Below, piece after piece: positions 48,251 to 60,465 of a stretch of DNA of 64,000 bases (position 1 is the first letter of the stretch; each line of letters starts with the position of its first letter). The position numbers and the translations under genes were made by a program. The stretch is taken from positions 71,228,223 to 71,292,222 of the forward strand of contig NC_069127.1 in the NCBI RefSeq assembly GCF_026914265.1, in the 5' to 3' direction. The stretch is from Mya arenaria (taxonomy: Eukaryota; Mollusca; Bivalvia; Myida; Myidae). Below the pieces are notes generated by a model that ran no database searches, was not told where the DNA came from, and saw only the letters and a program-made list of their open reading frames with translations.

Positions 48251-50650
48251 TTTATTGTGATTTAGATGATAATCCAAATTTCAATTCCGGGGATTTTTGG
48301 TGAGGCATTTCCTCCAAACCTTAGGCTTTAATGATGTATGAATGTACCAAGGGGTTGGAGATGTTAACTTATTTATGTCAAACAACGAAAAACTGATGTA
48401 TTTATACCAACGTGGATATCCGGGTTAAATGATTATATTAGAGTCAAATCATACATATTGTTTGCAGATTTAAGACTTATCTTATTTGTCAAATATTAAT
48501 ATAGTAAAATATAGGACTGCTTTGTCGAGAATAAGAGTATCTGCACATAAAGTAGAAATGGAAACCGGTGGCACAAACCAGTAGCAATAACACACTTTGA
48601 TAGAAAATGTCTTGCATGTAATTTACTTTAAGATGAATTTCATTTATGTTCTTGAATGTCAAATGTATGAAGAACTAAGAAAGCAGTACTTGAAAACATA
48701 TAATCATACTGCACCGAATAAACCTAAATTTATTGCATTATTTAAATCGCAAACTGTAACTTTGCCATTTATGAATATAAGGCAATGTATTTAAGAGAAA
48801 GATATTTATTGCATTACGGGTAATTTAATTGTCAACATTAACTACTTCACGCTTAAATGTAACTTTATTGTTGATATATCATTTGGTCGCCTGATTTGAT
48901 AACATATTTATAACTTGATCAGTTGCTCATAATAATGTATTGAACCTAGACTATGTGAAGAAACATGTATCGCTATTATAATATGTAAATGGATGGGAAT
49001 TTTGTCTAGATGTATTTGGAAATAATCTGTAAACTGTATGTTATTGTATGCATGAATATAATAAGGAACAGCTTTTGTAAATATTTGTTCCAATTTGTGT
49101 ATCTATGTTTTCTTGTTATCATATACCTGAAATTAGATAATTATATTTGTGAAAAAATTGAAGGTTAATCTAATTGTGTTGAAATAATATTTTTATATAT
49201 AATATATCCCCAATTTCGTACAATAACTGACGAATGCTTTTTTCCACGTACCTCGACGACGTCTTTGATGCTTTGCATCAACATTAGTCTTGTTTACTAC
49301 TAGTAAATTATATCACGTTGTGCTCTATATGTTCAAGGTTAATTATTCGTTTACTGACCGTATATGTATACCTTTTTCTACAATAGATTCTTTTCTTGAT
49401 CAAACCAAACATCAATCATCATAAGGTCTAAATTCTTTTATTGTCCAATTTGAGCAACGAAGTCAAAGGTATAAATTATTATTAAATAAGCATTTAATAG
49501 ACCATTTCGTTTAAAAGTCCGCAGAAAATAAATTCGTATTCATCAAACATCGAAATATACAAATGAATTTGATTTAAGACAATACATATACTAATAAAAA
49601 CTATACGATTCCAAATAATGTTTGTACTTGTTTTGGTATTGCATCCCATGTAACATAACCAACGAGCCGTTCATTAATCATTACATTGGAAGACATCGAG
49701 GACTCATTATTCAACTATCTGTATACACACTAGTGTTGTAAACGCAAACAAGTCGTCCACCAGTGTATTTTTCCGAAACAAGTTTTGCTTTTTCAAGTTA
49801 TGTATAGTATTGACATTGCCGTCGCAAATTCCGGCGGCTAATGCAGACCTAACACGGAATGTCAATGTTGTATATATCTTTTAAAACAGAAGCATGACAT
49901 ATTTTACACTTTGGAAATTTAACATGTCCAGTTTGCTTAAAAATTAATGAGACAACAGGCATCAAAATGATTAATTAATGAGTGCCGATTCATTGTTTCC
50001 ACGGAAGCTAGCAATCCGTCACGAGTTATTTCGACTTCATTTATTTGACAACATTTGAATCCGATAACTGGCAGAAACAAATCCTATTTATTTTAGTAAT
50101 ATTTAAATCAGCCAAGAACATTGTTTGTATCTATTTTATACATTGAATACAATTAAACTGCTTCCTCCATTTTTATATTCTGCTCGATATACACCCTGTG
50201 TACGTTATTTCCTCTTCTCAAATGATACGAATGCCCAGGTTTTATTCAGGATATATTGTGACATATCTTACACACAAAGATTGCATATAAAGTGACATAT
50301 TCCTATTGTCATACCAGAGTACAAATTCTTAATATACAATCATTTATGCAAATCTTAAAGTCTTGCATTAATTCTTGTCAAGTGTTATCATTTTAATGCC
50401 GTATGAGAAGAAACTTTCATGCCAAATATGATCATGTAGTCGAAGGATTTTCTAAAGTGTTGCAGGCAAGCGTCAATAATACACATGCAAAATTAAAGCT
50501 ATTTAAACGAAAAATAGCCGTTTCGGAAAAACCTGTACTTCTTTCTGTAGTTTTTCATATAAATATTTATATTTACAGCAGTTTTATGAGTGCCGTGTAG
50601 AAGCTGTAAAAAGTCGCCCCTCACTTCCATTTAATGCTGTCATAATTACC
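48251..50650. other. Probable LINE tail and old repeats
   Basis: 48251-48800 may be the 3' part of the dead LINE (short frames only). 50370-50500 resembles 14745-14880. 49800-49870 resembles 30120-30210 (TGCCGGTG.TT..ACAAGTTTC.GGTGGCTAA-like, AACGGAATG.CAAT). No gene supported. Confidence 0.4.
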
Positions 50651-50654
50651 AGTT

Positions 50655-50830
50655 TTACCTCCTATTTTCGAAATATGTCCGTTAAATGAAATTATCAAAT
50701 AAAATATAAATCATACTCATGTTTGTTCATGTAAACATAGGGCACAGCTCCACCACGGAAGTGTCGACAGCTCTTTTTCTTTGCACCACCGTAAAGTGGT
50801 GGAGCTGGCGTTTAGAGGCCGTGTACAAGT
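50655..50830 (-). repeat. Inverted pair, right arm
   Basis: Reverse complement of 46310-46500 at roughly 85% identity by eye. Here the internal hairpin is AGCTCCACCAC/GTGGTGGAGCT, a perfect 11-bp stem. The overlapping 67- and 68-codon frames on both strands are artefacts of this repeat. Confidence 0.85.
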
Positions 50831-51266
50831 TGCAGCCATACGGGCCAATCAAAAGCCTTGCAGCCTGCAGCAGCATCCAGCGAGTATATACACATTGCCA
50901 AGTTCGAGTTCGGGATAGTTGACATTTTGACAATACACTTGATCAGTTGATAACGACTTCAGCAGCAATGCTGAGGTAGATTTTTCTGAAACAACAGTTT
51001 AATTAATCTCTCGAAACAACTGTAATAATTAGTCATCATTATATCTAAATCAATCTCCGTTTTAATAGAAATATATTCTTAGTAAAGCTTAAGCGCTATT
51101 CTAAACCTATCAACTGCCCACCTAACCCGTCCACCATTGAATGTCGAGTGCTTATAACTGAATTGTTTAGTGCTTATAACTGAATGGTTTGTATTAAGAC
51201 TAGTTTAATTTACCGAAATAAATCAAAGTCAGAACGCCTGAGGTATGATTAAATAACAAGTCTACA
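50831..51266. other. Upstream of possible receptor first exon
   Basis: Contains a near-exact duplication GTGCTTATAACTGAATTGTT / AGTGCTTATAACTGAATGG at about 51150-51190. No TATA box can be assigned with confidence. Confidence 0.4.
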
Positions 51267-51464
51267 ATGATCAGAGCTACAACTCTTGCTCATTTGGCAC
51301 TAGGCCTAGTGATAGCAGTGACTCCATCGCTGGCCAACAAGCGTTTGAGACGGATGTTACAATATACACATTTTCTTAAAGTTGAAAATACGCACTTTAC
51401 GAAAAGGAGGCTTTTTCTTACATTCTATTTTAGCAACCTAGCGTACTGTATGAACTTTATCTAA
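51267..51464 (+). CDS. Possible signal-peptide exon of the FN3/LDLa receptor
   Basis: The ATG at 51267 opens a frame with a textbook signal peptide: MIRATTLAHLALGLVIAV, then TPSLA (likely cleavage) and a basic NKRLRR. It is on the same strand as, and 2.6 kb before, the first recognisable receptor exon (53837), which lacks a start of its own. The frame continues to 51464, but residues after about position 30 look non-coding, so a donor is expected soon after the basic stretch. The candidate GT sites are weak and the linkage is not proved. Confidence 0.35.
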   Translation: MIRATTLAHLALGLVIAVTPSLANKRLRRMLQYTHFLKVENTHFTKRRLFLTFYFSNLAYCMNFI

Positions 51465-53637
51465 CTCGAAATTTATGTACGCTAACGCAATAAAAAATAA
51501 TTTGCGTCAATTATAGTGTTGTCATTGACTAGACGGTATCCGATATAACTTGTGGTAAGGGGATCTAGGGGGAAATTAATATTGTCGGTTAAAATAACCT
51601 TCAATTGGTTTAGTGTATGTACGATAATGTCCTGTCCAAGGACCGTATTTACTTAAACTTGTGTTTAAAAAATACTATCTGTATGCATTCATCGGAGTGT
51701 AAAATTGATTTGCCAACTACTGAGCACTACCGTGTAAAGGGGAGATACTTGTTAAGAGTGGAGCAGTCAACAGTTTGCGTTTGTAGTTACGAATATAATT
51801 ATATTGTTCAAGAATTTGTATAGAAGGCACTGGAAGTCAATTTGGGCATAATATGTCTGTTAAAATGTTATAATGCTATTTTTCTTAGTAAAAATGCAAA
51901 TTTTCTGATTAAGTCTTACATTAAAGTATGCTTAGAAGCAACTGTGTGGGAAAACACATCTAACTTTGAATCTGCAGTTCGGCTGGAAAAGCTGTTGTCT
52001 ACATGTGTGTTACAAATGTGAAACTTGAATAAAACATCGAAAGATAACCTTTCTAGTATATTTAATTTTTGAAATATCAGTGACCACTGTCCAAAATACA
52101 GGAATGTGCTTGGTTATATTATTTGCAAGTGAATCGGTTTAATGGGTTGTTATTTAAAGATACATGCCACTATTCCATTTCAGCATTTTGGTAAAGCAAC
52201 ATCCTGGTGAAAGTTGTAAATGTGGTCTTCTTATTTCAAAAAATTAGGTTGATCATAGCCTCCAGCGGCGTTATTTTTTAGTTTGAACCACTCGGCGCCC
52301 TTTGTCAATTTGACAAATACTGTTGCCTGCACCCTTGATTATACCAAAAAGACGAAGTCGTAAATAATCACGAAAATAAAATAAAAATATCACAATAAGG
52401 GTTTAAATCTTGTTTGTCTGTCGCGATAACTTAATATGACCTTTTAGTCAGCACTATAATACATTATTTCTCAAATCGAGGGGCACACGACATACACACA
52501 ACACAGACAGACAGCACATGCAATTTATTTATCAATAAATGTTTTGGTCACCTTATTAGAACGTAATTGAATATAACTTGATAATACGCAATTTACAACA
52601 TACGATTCATATTTGTTTATGAATTATTGCGCTATAATTATGGTAGTAGAACCTGATAACAATTTGATAAAAGGAATGGCGTAGTAAAATAATCCAGTTG
52701 TCCATAGATATCGACTTACTGGGGCATTTAACTCCTTATGATAAAACATATCCTCATCAATCTATACTCAGCAAAAAAGAAAGAAAACATCTTGTATTTA
52801 AAAACAGTGCAATGCTTGTGGGTATAGTGCTAGAATGCTCAGAGCAAAAATGTTGAAGAATTTTAAGTATCTTAGACAAAATAACTAAAGGCTCAAAGAG
52901 TGGAGGTAACTCTTAAATTCAGATATAATCTATTCTGAGTGTATAGTGCTGATACGTTATGTACTTGGTCTAATTTATACACATGTAATTGTCCGAAAAG
53001 GCAACGTAAATCATGTTGGATTGGTGGTTCTTTTCTGCATAAAATAACATTATTTCTATATAACCTACGCATTTAAAGTAAAGAATGGGAAAAATTTTAC
53101 ATTTTATGAACGTGTTATGCTTAAAACCCGGACCAAAATGAATTAGGGCATTTAAAAATTAAAGAATCGACTGATCTTAAAGATTATGGTCACGGATGTT
53201 TTTTCGAGTCTAGGATATCACTTGACAAAAATAGACAAGATTCAAATATCCACAAAATGTTGCCATATTGTTGCCTCTGATAACGATTAGCGGAAATTAC
53301 TTTTTATTTATTTTATCAAATTTACCACACGTTTTTCCTAGATCCTGTTTTCAACAAAAATGGGCTGAAAACAAGTAGATAAACATTTTAGTTGTATCGA
53401 TTCTTATTGAATTATAAAACATTCACTTAATTGGTTTGGAATAAATGTGGTTCATAGTGGTAAAGTTTAATACTATAATACAATATTCACTTATAAAGGT
53501 GTGAAATATGCTGCCTCGGTTAAAAATGATACTTGTTTGTCAATATGAACTGCATATTTCACAGCTAATGAATACACATACATAAACATAAGAGTGTATA
53601 CATGCTTATGTTTATGATATAAAAAATGTAACGATAT

Positions 53638-53686
<49 letters not shown>

Positions 53687-53836
53687 TCTAAATTCCAGAT
53701 ATACTGTTAACTGGAGAATCCATTTATAATCATTTTTTTACATAGTTAAAATTGTTCATTTTATTATTAATCTCTATTGTTTTTCGTTTGCTAAATATAA
53801 TTTCTTGTATTGTTGTTTTCCAAAATCCTTTTATAG
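51465..53836. other. Possible receptor intron 1
   Basis: No exon recognised. A 68-codon frame at 51617-51823 has no domain. 51840-52230 is AT-rich unassigned sequence. Confidence 0.4.
53641..53682. repeat. (AT)n microsatellite
   Basis: Uninterrupted AT dinucleotides, about 21 units. Confidence 0.97.
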
Positions 53837-53882
53837 GGGTTGCTGTCCGCTTTGCGGGTATTTTCCACTCAGGGACTATCAG
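53837..53882 (+). CDS. Receptor small exon, start of FN3-1
   Basis: Forty-six bases between an acceptor (CTTTTTATAG) and a strong donor (CAG/GTGAGT). Read from phase 0 it gives GLLSALRVFSTQGLS and ends in phase 1, exactly what the next exon at 55830 needs. The junction residue becomes Glu. The product supplies the first strand expected before the SDSIVIHW strand of a fibronectin III domain. Support is phase and position only. Confidence 0.45.
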
Positions 53883-55829
53883 GTGAGTTCATTTAACTGA
53901 TCTTTAGACCACAGGAGAACTAAGTGTGTTTTATCGGCCGCCACTACACATTATGAAGACAGTGTTATTGTTTCTACATTGCATATTCAATCGATACTCG
54001 TTATACCTTTCCCAACTAATTGCATAATGTTAAGGCCACCTTAAAGGAGCTACACACCAGATGGTCCCAATATCGGCAATTACAGTACTTCCTCATAACA
54101 AGTCTAGACTTGGCAATGCGAGCTAGTAGGAGGCCGATAATACATCACTTTATATGGTATAAATAATAAACGCAACAATCATGTTGCTGTCTCATCTGTG
54201 TTTCCCCGTTTAAAAAGCACATAATGGTTTCCAGGTTTATATCATATATCTTTATGAGTACAAATAAATATAGTCGATTTTTTTAAACTTTCTAGGATTT
54301 ACGTGGTAGACAATTCTAGTAAATTTCAAATTGGAAAAATGCGAAAAAACTTCGAACGATGCATGTGATGTTAGCGATGGGATACATCCGTAAGAAAGAT
54401 TCAATTCTTTGTACGTTTTTGACAATTTTCTCTTGTTTTTCTTGCAATTGTATCATCTGGTGTCTAGCCCCTTTTAATGTCGTCATGTTATATTATATAC
54501 TCCGACCAGAATATTAGTTTGACAGCAAACGTTGAGTTCAAAACGCGTGGCATAGGTGTAATAAAGGTTACCTGAACAAAAAAGGAAAATATACGGTCTC
54601 AATTGCTCGAAAAAGAATATAGAAAAAAGCAAACACATCAAGATAGTGTTTGGGGTCTTTTGAATCAGAAGTCCAACAGAAATAAGAGTTTTTATAAAAA
54701 AAATACAATGAAAAATATCCTCTTCCATGTTTTGACATAATTTGTTTTCTAAGTATCATTCAAATGGTTTTGATTAAATAAAACAATAAAAACTAAAAGA
54801 CGGAACTTTTGATCTAGATTTGATGATTTTTTTTCATGCGAGCTAAAATCCTTATAAATAGAGAGTAAAACTATACAGTCAGATGGTTTGGAAGAAGTAT
54901 ACGCTTCATATACAAAATAATTTTATTCCGTTTACTTTTCTTACCGCTATAGTGTGTTAACAATCATACAAACACCACGTACATTTAACGAATTATGTTT
55001 AATGCTCTGTATTTTTTCGAAGAATACTTTCCAAAATGTCAATTTGTGTTGAGGTTATTTAAAAAAAGACTTTTTATTCACTCTCGTATGGTCAGACAAT
55101 TGCGTTGTTCCGCGAAAGCAGAGGCTGTGTTAAAGGATAATTCTAAAATGATAAGTGTATGTTCATTCCTCCTCGTCAGGTTAAATTTGAAGGAATGGTT
55201 GACTTTGAATCTGTTGATATATTCTTTTACAAAATGGGTCAATAAAGTAAACAAATATGTTTTAAAGTATATTAAGTTTAACTGAATACGTGTTAAACGC
55301 ATAAAGTAATCAATAAACAATACGGGATAAATAAAAGTACATGCAACAGGAGAAATAAAAAAAATGCTACTTGTCGATTTTTATTATTGCTGTACCCTTG
55401 TGAAATAAATTGTCGTACCAATTGCAATAACGAAACTGAATCAACTTACAATCAGCACTGAATGAATATATTTCAATGAGATATTGGGGGTTTTCTTGAT
55501 GTATAGCGCCATTTCCTAACAGTTGAACCATCTAATAGTTGTGTTATTTATGTTTGATGCCCCGTCGCGTCATTTGTCTTTTTACTCCTTATATAAAACA
55601 GGGGTTGAATCAAATGGAGGGCATGCAGATGAGAAGACAAGTACAGATGTTAGGAATCACGGAGTAGCTTAAGTGTCAATTGCCTAAGTTTTATTCTATG
55701 ATGATTCTTCTTTATTCAATCCGGTAATGATTTATGCTTGACGTATAGGTCATTTATGATTTCATAAATTTAAAAAATGCATAATAGTCCGTATCATTTT
55801 AACACGTGTTCTACTTATTAACTATACAG

Positions 55830-55903
55830 AAATTGCTGGTTCCGATTCGATTGTGATTCACTGGAATGGATCTGAAATTCCTGGTTACTCCGAGGACATA
55901 CAG
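55830..55903 (+). CDS. Receptor exon, FN3-1 first half
   Basis: Seventy-four bases after the acceptor ACTATACAG. Enters in phase 1 and reads IAGSDSIVIHWNGSE and IPGYSEDIQ, with the conserved Trp of a fibronectin III B strand. Ends in phase 0 at CAG/GTTATT. The next exon starts in phase 0 with GYSISCQ, the C strand of the same domain, so the intron splits one FN3 domain. Confidence 0.7.
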
Positions 55904-56399
55904 GTTATTATACGTTAACTTTAACATTGAATATTGCTTATAAACACGTGTGAATGTTGGAACACTATGTGAGGTTTATATTTCAAAAACCGGTGTTACT
56001 TTCAGATATATCTTCTAGTTCGATCGTTCATTGGACGAATATAAAAAAGTTGCACTATTTTGGACTAAAACTGTCAAAAGGGTTTGAGCGAGGGGGGGCA
56101 AGTCAAAAGGTTAACCCCCTTAGTTACGCCCCCCCCCCAAACGTTCAACCCTGGACCGCCCCTGGTATATGTCTTTTATTGGGTGTCCTGTAGACCAAGT
56201 GCTATTAAAATTTAGTTAAGTACAATCGATATTATGAAAACGTTGATTTCAGTATTTATAGATAAATACTTCAGTTCTACATTTGTTTTTGTATTCAAAG
56301 TAGACTTATAAACATGAATGTGAAATAATTCTGCAATGCTGAACATACTTTAAAAAGCACGCAGGCAGACACTCACACTGAACGCAAATATACTTTCAG
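55904..56399 (+). other. Receptor intron within FN3-1
   Basis: About 500 bases. At 56060-56170 it holds G- and C-rich runs. The reverse strand there begins CCAGGGGCGGTCCAGGGTTG, which looks like the terminus of a DNA transposon remnant. Confidence 0.45.
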
Positions 56400-56607
56400 G
56401 GCTACAGCATATCTTGCCAGTTAAGGTCAGACAGGAAAGGAAAGCATGTGGTTGTTAACAGGAAATATTTTACTTTCCCTAGTGACTCAAAGATGGCCAC
56501 TATTAGCGGGCTGTATCCAGGCACTGCCTATCATATTGGCATCGCAGCCTTCAACAAAACTGGGTATACTCCATCGGTCATTGTTCTGACTGTAAATACC
56601 CTGCCAG
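56400..56607 (+). CDS. Receptor exon, FN3-1 second half
   Basis: A 208-base exon with an acceptor (TACTTTCAG) and a donor (CAG/GTATGT). It reads GYSISCQLRSDRKGK, YFTFPSDSKMATISGLYPGT, AYHIGIAAFNKTGYTPS and VIVLTVNTLP. The L-x-P-G-T-x-Y pattern followed by I-x-A-x-N is the classic FN3 E-F strand signature. Ends in phase 1; the next exon supplies AT to give Asp, so the domain border reads NTLPDPLQP. Confidence 0.85.
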
Positions 56608-57559
56608 GTATGTAGTACACCTGCACTTAGCAGCGTTTCTAAGAATATTGACATTAACATTCTTGTTTCTTAATGTTTAAATCATCAAAAGCTGTGAAAT
56701 TTGAAAGCGATAATTTGGTTGGTTTGTCCTAATTATGCTTGATACGGGATTTAAATTGGTTACTGGTTCATTCACTGCGCGTGCAAAAAGCATGTTCAGC
56801 ATCTGCTAATTTTGTCTGTATTCGTTTTAGCATTCATTTATTAAATTTGGAAATAAAACCCATTAAGTATTGGAAGTTTCTTTTCATGTTTCCTGAAAGA
56901 TAATCTCACCACAAAGAATGTGTCCAGGTATATGAAACTTATTTAATAAAATTGTTCAACTTGGACAATTCATAAGAAGGAAATTGCATTTTGAACGACT
57001 TCTGAAACTAGCTGGTATACAAACAAACGTTGACAACCAGATCTGCAAGTATATACGCATTAATTACAACCATTTAATCATTGAATGTATTGGTATTGTG
57101 GTTCATCGGTGTATGAAAACATTATAAAATGTTCATTGTTGATTTCAATATTTGTTGTCCGGGACAAGGATTGCGATTACAAGCATCTTCCAGGGGTAGT
57201 TATATCCAACCCAAGGGCTCTGAATTGAACGGGATTTCAGCATATACTTATCTATGGATACGTATAAATTTGCGCGATTTTCAGATTTTGAAATTTTATT
57301 CCAGAATATAAATATGGTAATAAACCAAGTCGTAAAGAATACGTGACTAAGGACAGAAAAGAAAGTCAGGGCGTATATCCATTACCTGAAAAACGATATA
57401 GTATATATTCCATGAATCAAATGGCCTGAAATCGAGGTCTGGATGGGGAGACAAGTATATCAGAGCACATGAAATATGCTTTGTTTAAATATTGAACTCT
57501 TTTGCTTAGACGCGATTAATAACTTAGCAAGTTAAAACATTTTCATATTCTTCTTTAAG
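56608..57559 (+). other. Receptor intron
   Basis: No exon or recognisable repeat. The 60-codon frame at 57129-57311 has no domain. Confidence 0.45.
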
Positions 57560-57842
57560 ATCCACTTCAACCGAAGCATTTCCAAGCTAAATCTGTTTCT
57601 CCGACTGTAATCGAAGCCGCATGGAATTCTCCTGAAAGTGACGTCGACAGCTATAGACTGCAATACATAAATGCAGATAAAAATTTGATTTATTTTGAAA
57701 CGCTTTATCCCCCCCCCCGCCGGTTACTTCCTACTTTCGGAGCTAACACGTGATACGGTATACAAGATTCAGCTTTCTGCCACCAGCAAATCGAACAAGA
57801 CTGCAAGAAGCGTTCCTATGTATGAAAAAACTCTGGAATACT
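57560..57842 (+). CDS. Receptor exon, FN3-2, with C10 frameshift
   Basis: After the acceptor TTCTTTAAG it enters in phase 1 and reads PLQPKHFQAKSVSPTVIEAA, WNSPESDVDSYRLQY and NADKNLIYFETLYPPP. The frame then meets a stop shortly after a run of ten C at 57709-57718. Beyond the run another frame continues the domain: YFLLSELTRDTVYKIQLSAT and SKSNKTARSV to EKTLEY, ending at T/GTAAGA in phase 1. With nine C the whole exon would be one intact FN3 domain leading in phase into the LDLa exon. The disruption is therefore either a homopolymer sequencing error or a recent loss-of-function allele. Confidence 0.8.
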
Positions 57843-58467
57843 GTAAGAACAAGTTCTTGTTATTACACAAAGGAATATTTTCTTAACAATAACTTTTAAC
57901 TAGACCCTTACATATTTGGTTTCGCATTGCCTAATTTGCTAAACTGAATAAAAATGACGCAAATTATAGAAGACACATCTACATTTACATCTACATCTAC
58001 ATGTACAATCTACGTCAAAGAAGATTATAAAACAAATCCAGCTAATACGCAAATATATCAACAAAAGATTGGCATCAATTCTAAAAATAGCAAATACTAT
58101 ATTCTAATGTTTTCATCAATAGGGCAATGTCATACCAGCTATGTCATAAGTCAAGTAAAATAAATTAACTTTAGTGTATGCATTCGGACATAAACCGTTT
58201 AGCCGTCGCATGCAAATGCACGGGCCCTTGAAATACGTGGCAAAATTCACAGGCGTAGCATACTACATAACTGGCATCTAAATATGGTAACGGCCAGTCT
58301 CATTTCCTGTCATCATTCAACTCTGTCGTCATGAATATTTTTAAAAAAGTGTCTTATGATTCATTTAGCCTAACAGTTAAAATTTGTAACAGTATATCAT
58401 TTGGTATCATGTGCTTTATATTGTGTACCTGACTATATGTTTATATTTGGCTTTTGTCATTCAACAG
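57843..58467 (+). other. Receptor intron
   Basis: A 69-codon frame at 57954-58163 contains a TCTACATTTACATCTACA low-complexity start and is not coding-like. No exon seen. Confidence 0.5.
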
Positions 58468-58602
58468 CTCGAGAGGAGTGCGAGAGACGGGAGAAGTTTT
58501 ACTGTGAACAGTATGGTAGATGCATAAGCAGGCTTTTGATGTGCAACAGAAATGACGATTGCCCGGGAAAAGAGGATGAAACATGGGCATTATGTTATGA
58601 GG
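58468..58602 (+). CDS. Receptor exon, LDLa module 1
   Basis: A 135-base exon, phase 1 at both ends as usual for LDL-receptor class A modules. It reads REECERREKFYCEQYGRC, ISRLLMCNRNDDC and PGKEDETWALCYE. All six cysteines and the acidic calcium-site cluster (N-D-D-C then E-D-E) are present, so the module should fold. Acceptor TTCAACAG, donor GAGG/GTATAT. Confidence 0.9.
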
Positions 58603-59864
58603 GTATATGGGCAAACTCGTTTTGGTTTTAATTTGGAAAATATTAAGTTTAAAAGTGTTTATCCCCTCCCGGTTATGTTTAAAGTTGTTTGTTACATAGC
58701 ATACCCAGGACCCAAATTTAACTGTCTACCTAGACGCTGTATTAAGGCCAAAAAAATACTTGTGTTTCCGGTTACCCGACCGATCCTATCTTTTCCTCGC
58801 CGACCCTAATCTTTTTTCTTTGACATAAAAGTAAAAAAATAAATATTAACAAATTTAGTTAATAATTGACTGTTTGGGTAGAACATTATCACAGATTTGC
58901 AGAAATTGAAGTGCTTGATTTGTTGTAAAAACCGATCGCGACTTATAAACGAGTATTGTATACAAAAGACACCAGTTTTAATGGGCAAAATTGGCGGGGA
59001 AATACGGTAGTCGAAGGTAAGGAAATTATTTCAGACATTAAACAACGCTGTTCTTCTCTTCTTTTTGTAAATAATTAAACGCTTAGATATAACATAATTG
59101 ATCTGATTCAACAGAAAATTGAACGATATGGAAACTGCAAAAAAAAACAAAAAACTATGTCATAAGGCATTGTTGAAGCTCATGAATCGTCAGTGGTGGA
59201 AAACGTGTGTTTGCATTGCTTCAACAATGCATAAGGACAGAGTTTATTAAGTGTCTAGAGAAACAATTGAGCCTGGGTATTGGGTGTTGCTATGTAACAT
59301 GTTGTGATGATTCATATATAATAACAGTGTGTGATAATCACTTAATACTTGCTCCTCATTTTTGAATTGCCTGAAAAATTGTTTACCAAATTCTATGCTA
59401 ACATTTGATCGATTTTTTGTTTAACTGGAAATAAAAATGACAAGGATTTATAACGCTTATCATAGACTCATTTCTTTGAAATAATTAGTAGGGTCAAATA
59501 CAGTGACGCTTATCACAATCGTACTTGGGGTGTACCTAATAAGTGTGAGGTTGAGCACATTAACTTATTTAACCCCAGTTAATTTACATTTTGCTGACCG
59601 TTCTAAGGCGCTACCCATCAATCCCTGATAAACACCCCTAGTTCATATAATTATTATATATGCTGTCTGTTGTTTGTGTTTATGTTCAAGCTTTCGACTA
59701 CTGGACATGTTTTTGTAGGTTTTTAATATACATATTGATGCAATAAAATGTATGAATTAGCTATACCAGTAAATGTGTAGATTCAAAAGAGTATTAAATA
59801 AGGTTTAGAGCCAAATCAATTGTATGAATATTTAACTTCAATATACATTGTTATAATATTACAG
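58603..59864 (+). other. Receptor intron with repeat insertions
   Basis: 58640-58810 holds a GC-richer block (CTTGTGTTTCCGGTTACCCG and a GACCCTAATC-type end) that looks like a transposon remnant. 59495-59725 is a family S copy. No further exon found. Confidence 0.5.
59495..59725 (+). repeat. Family S copy in receptor intron
   Basis: AATAAGTGTGAGGTTGAGCA, TTTACATTTTGCTGACCGTT, AATCCCTGATAAACACC and TGTTTTTGTAGG match the other copies; the middle is shortened. Confidence 0.75.
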
Positions 59865-60134
59865 AAAAAGAGACGTGCGAGCGAAAGGGAAAATTTCGCT
59901 GCAACATAACCGACACCTGTGTCAGCTTGTCATACTTGTGCAACGGATTAAAACAATGCCCAATTTTCATTACAGCACAAAATTTATGTGAGAGTCGAGG
60001 ACACTTCTTTTGTTCTTCGAGTCAGATGTGCTTGTCAATAGACAAAGTTTGTGATCATGTTGCCGATTGTGCAGAAGAAGAGGATGAGTCGGCCAAATCG
60101 TGTCGTACTCCTACTCCCACGCCCACTACAACAA
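59865..60134 (+). CDS. Receptor exon, broken LDLa-2 fused to LDLa-3
   Basis: A 270-base exon, phase 1 in and out (acceptor ATATTACAG, donor CAA/GTAGGT). It reads EKETCERKGKFRCNITDTC and VSLSYLCNGLKQC, then PIFITAQN, then a second module LCESRGHFFCSSSQMC, LSIDKVCDHVADC and AEEEDESAKSC, ending in a TPTPTPTT stalk. The first module has only five cysteines and lacks the acidic cluster; the second is complete. Inside the exon, ATTTTCATTACAG at 59963-59975 is a good acceptor whose downstream phase is also 1, so an isoform starting at 59976 would drop the broken module. Confidence 0.85.
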
Positions 60135-60191
60135 GTAGGTAGAAGTAGTAGTAGGAAGTAGAAACAGTAGTAGAAATAGTAGTAGTTGTAT

Positions 60192-60227
<36 letters not shown>

Positions 60228-60271
60228 TGGTAGTGGTAGTGGTAGTGGTAGTGGTAGTGGTAGTAGTAGTA

Positions 60272-60309
<38 letters not shown>

Positions 60310-60310
60310 T

Positions 60311-60359
<49 letters not shown>

Positions 60360-60465
60360 CAGTAGCAGTAGTAGAAGTAGTAGTAGTGAAAGAAGTTCTA
60401 GTAGTAGAATAATTAGTAGTGGTAGCAGCAGCAGCAGCAGCAATAGCAGTAGCAGTAGTAAAAAC
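60135..60465 (+). repeat. (GTA)n-type microsatellite starting at a splice donor
   Basis: An imperfect GTA/GTG/GCA trinucleotide tract of about 330 bp whose first bases are the intron's own GTAGGTAGAAG. Apparent poly-Val and poly-Leu frames here are artefacts. Confidence 0.95.

Noticed and set aside
60126..60443. Poly-Leu and poly-Val open frames
   Set aside because: Pure translation of a trinucleotide microsatellite in an intron.
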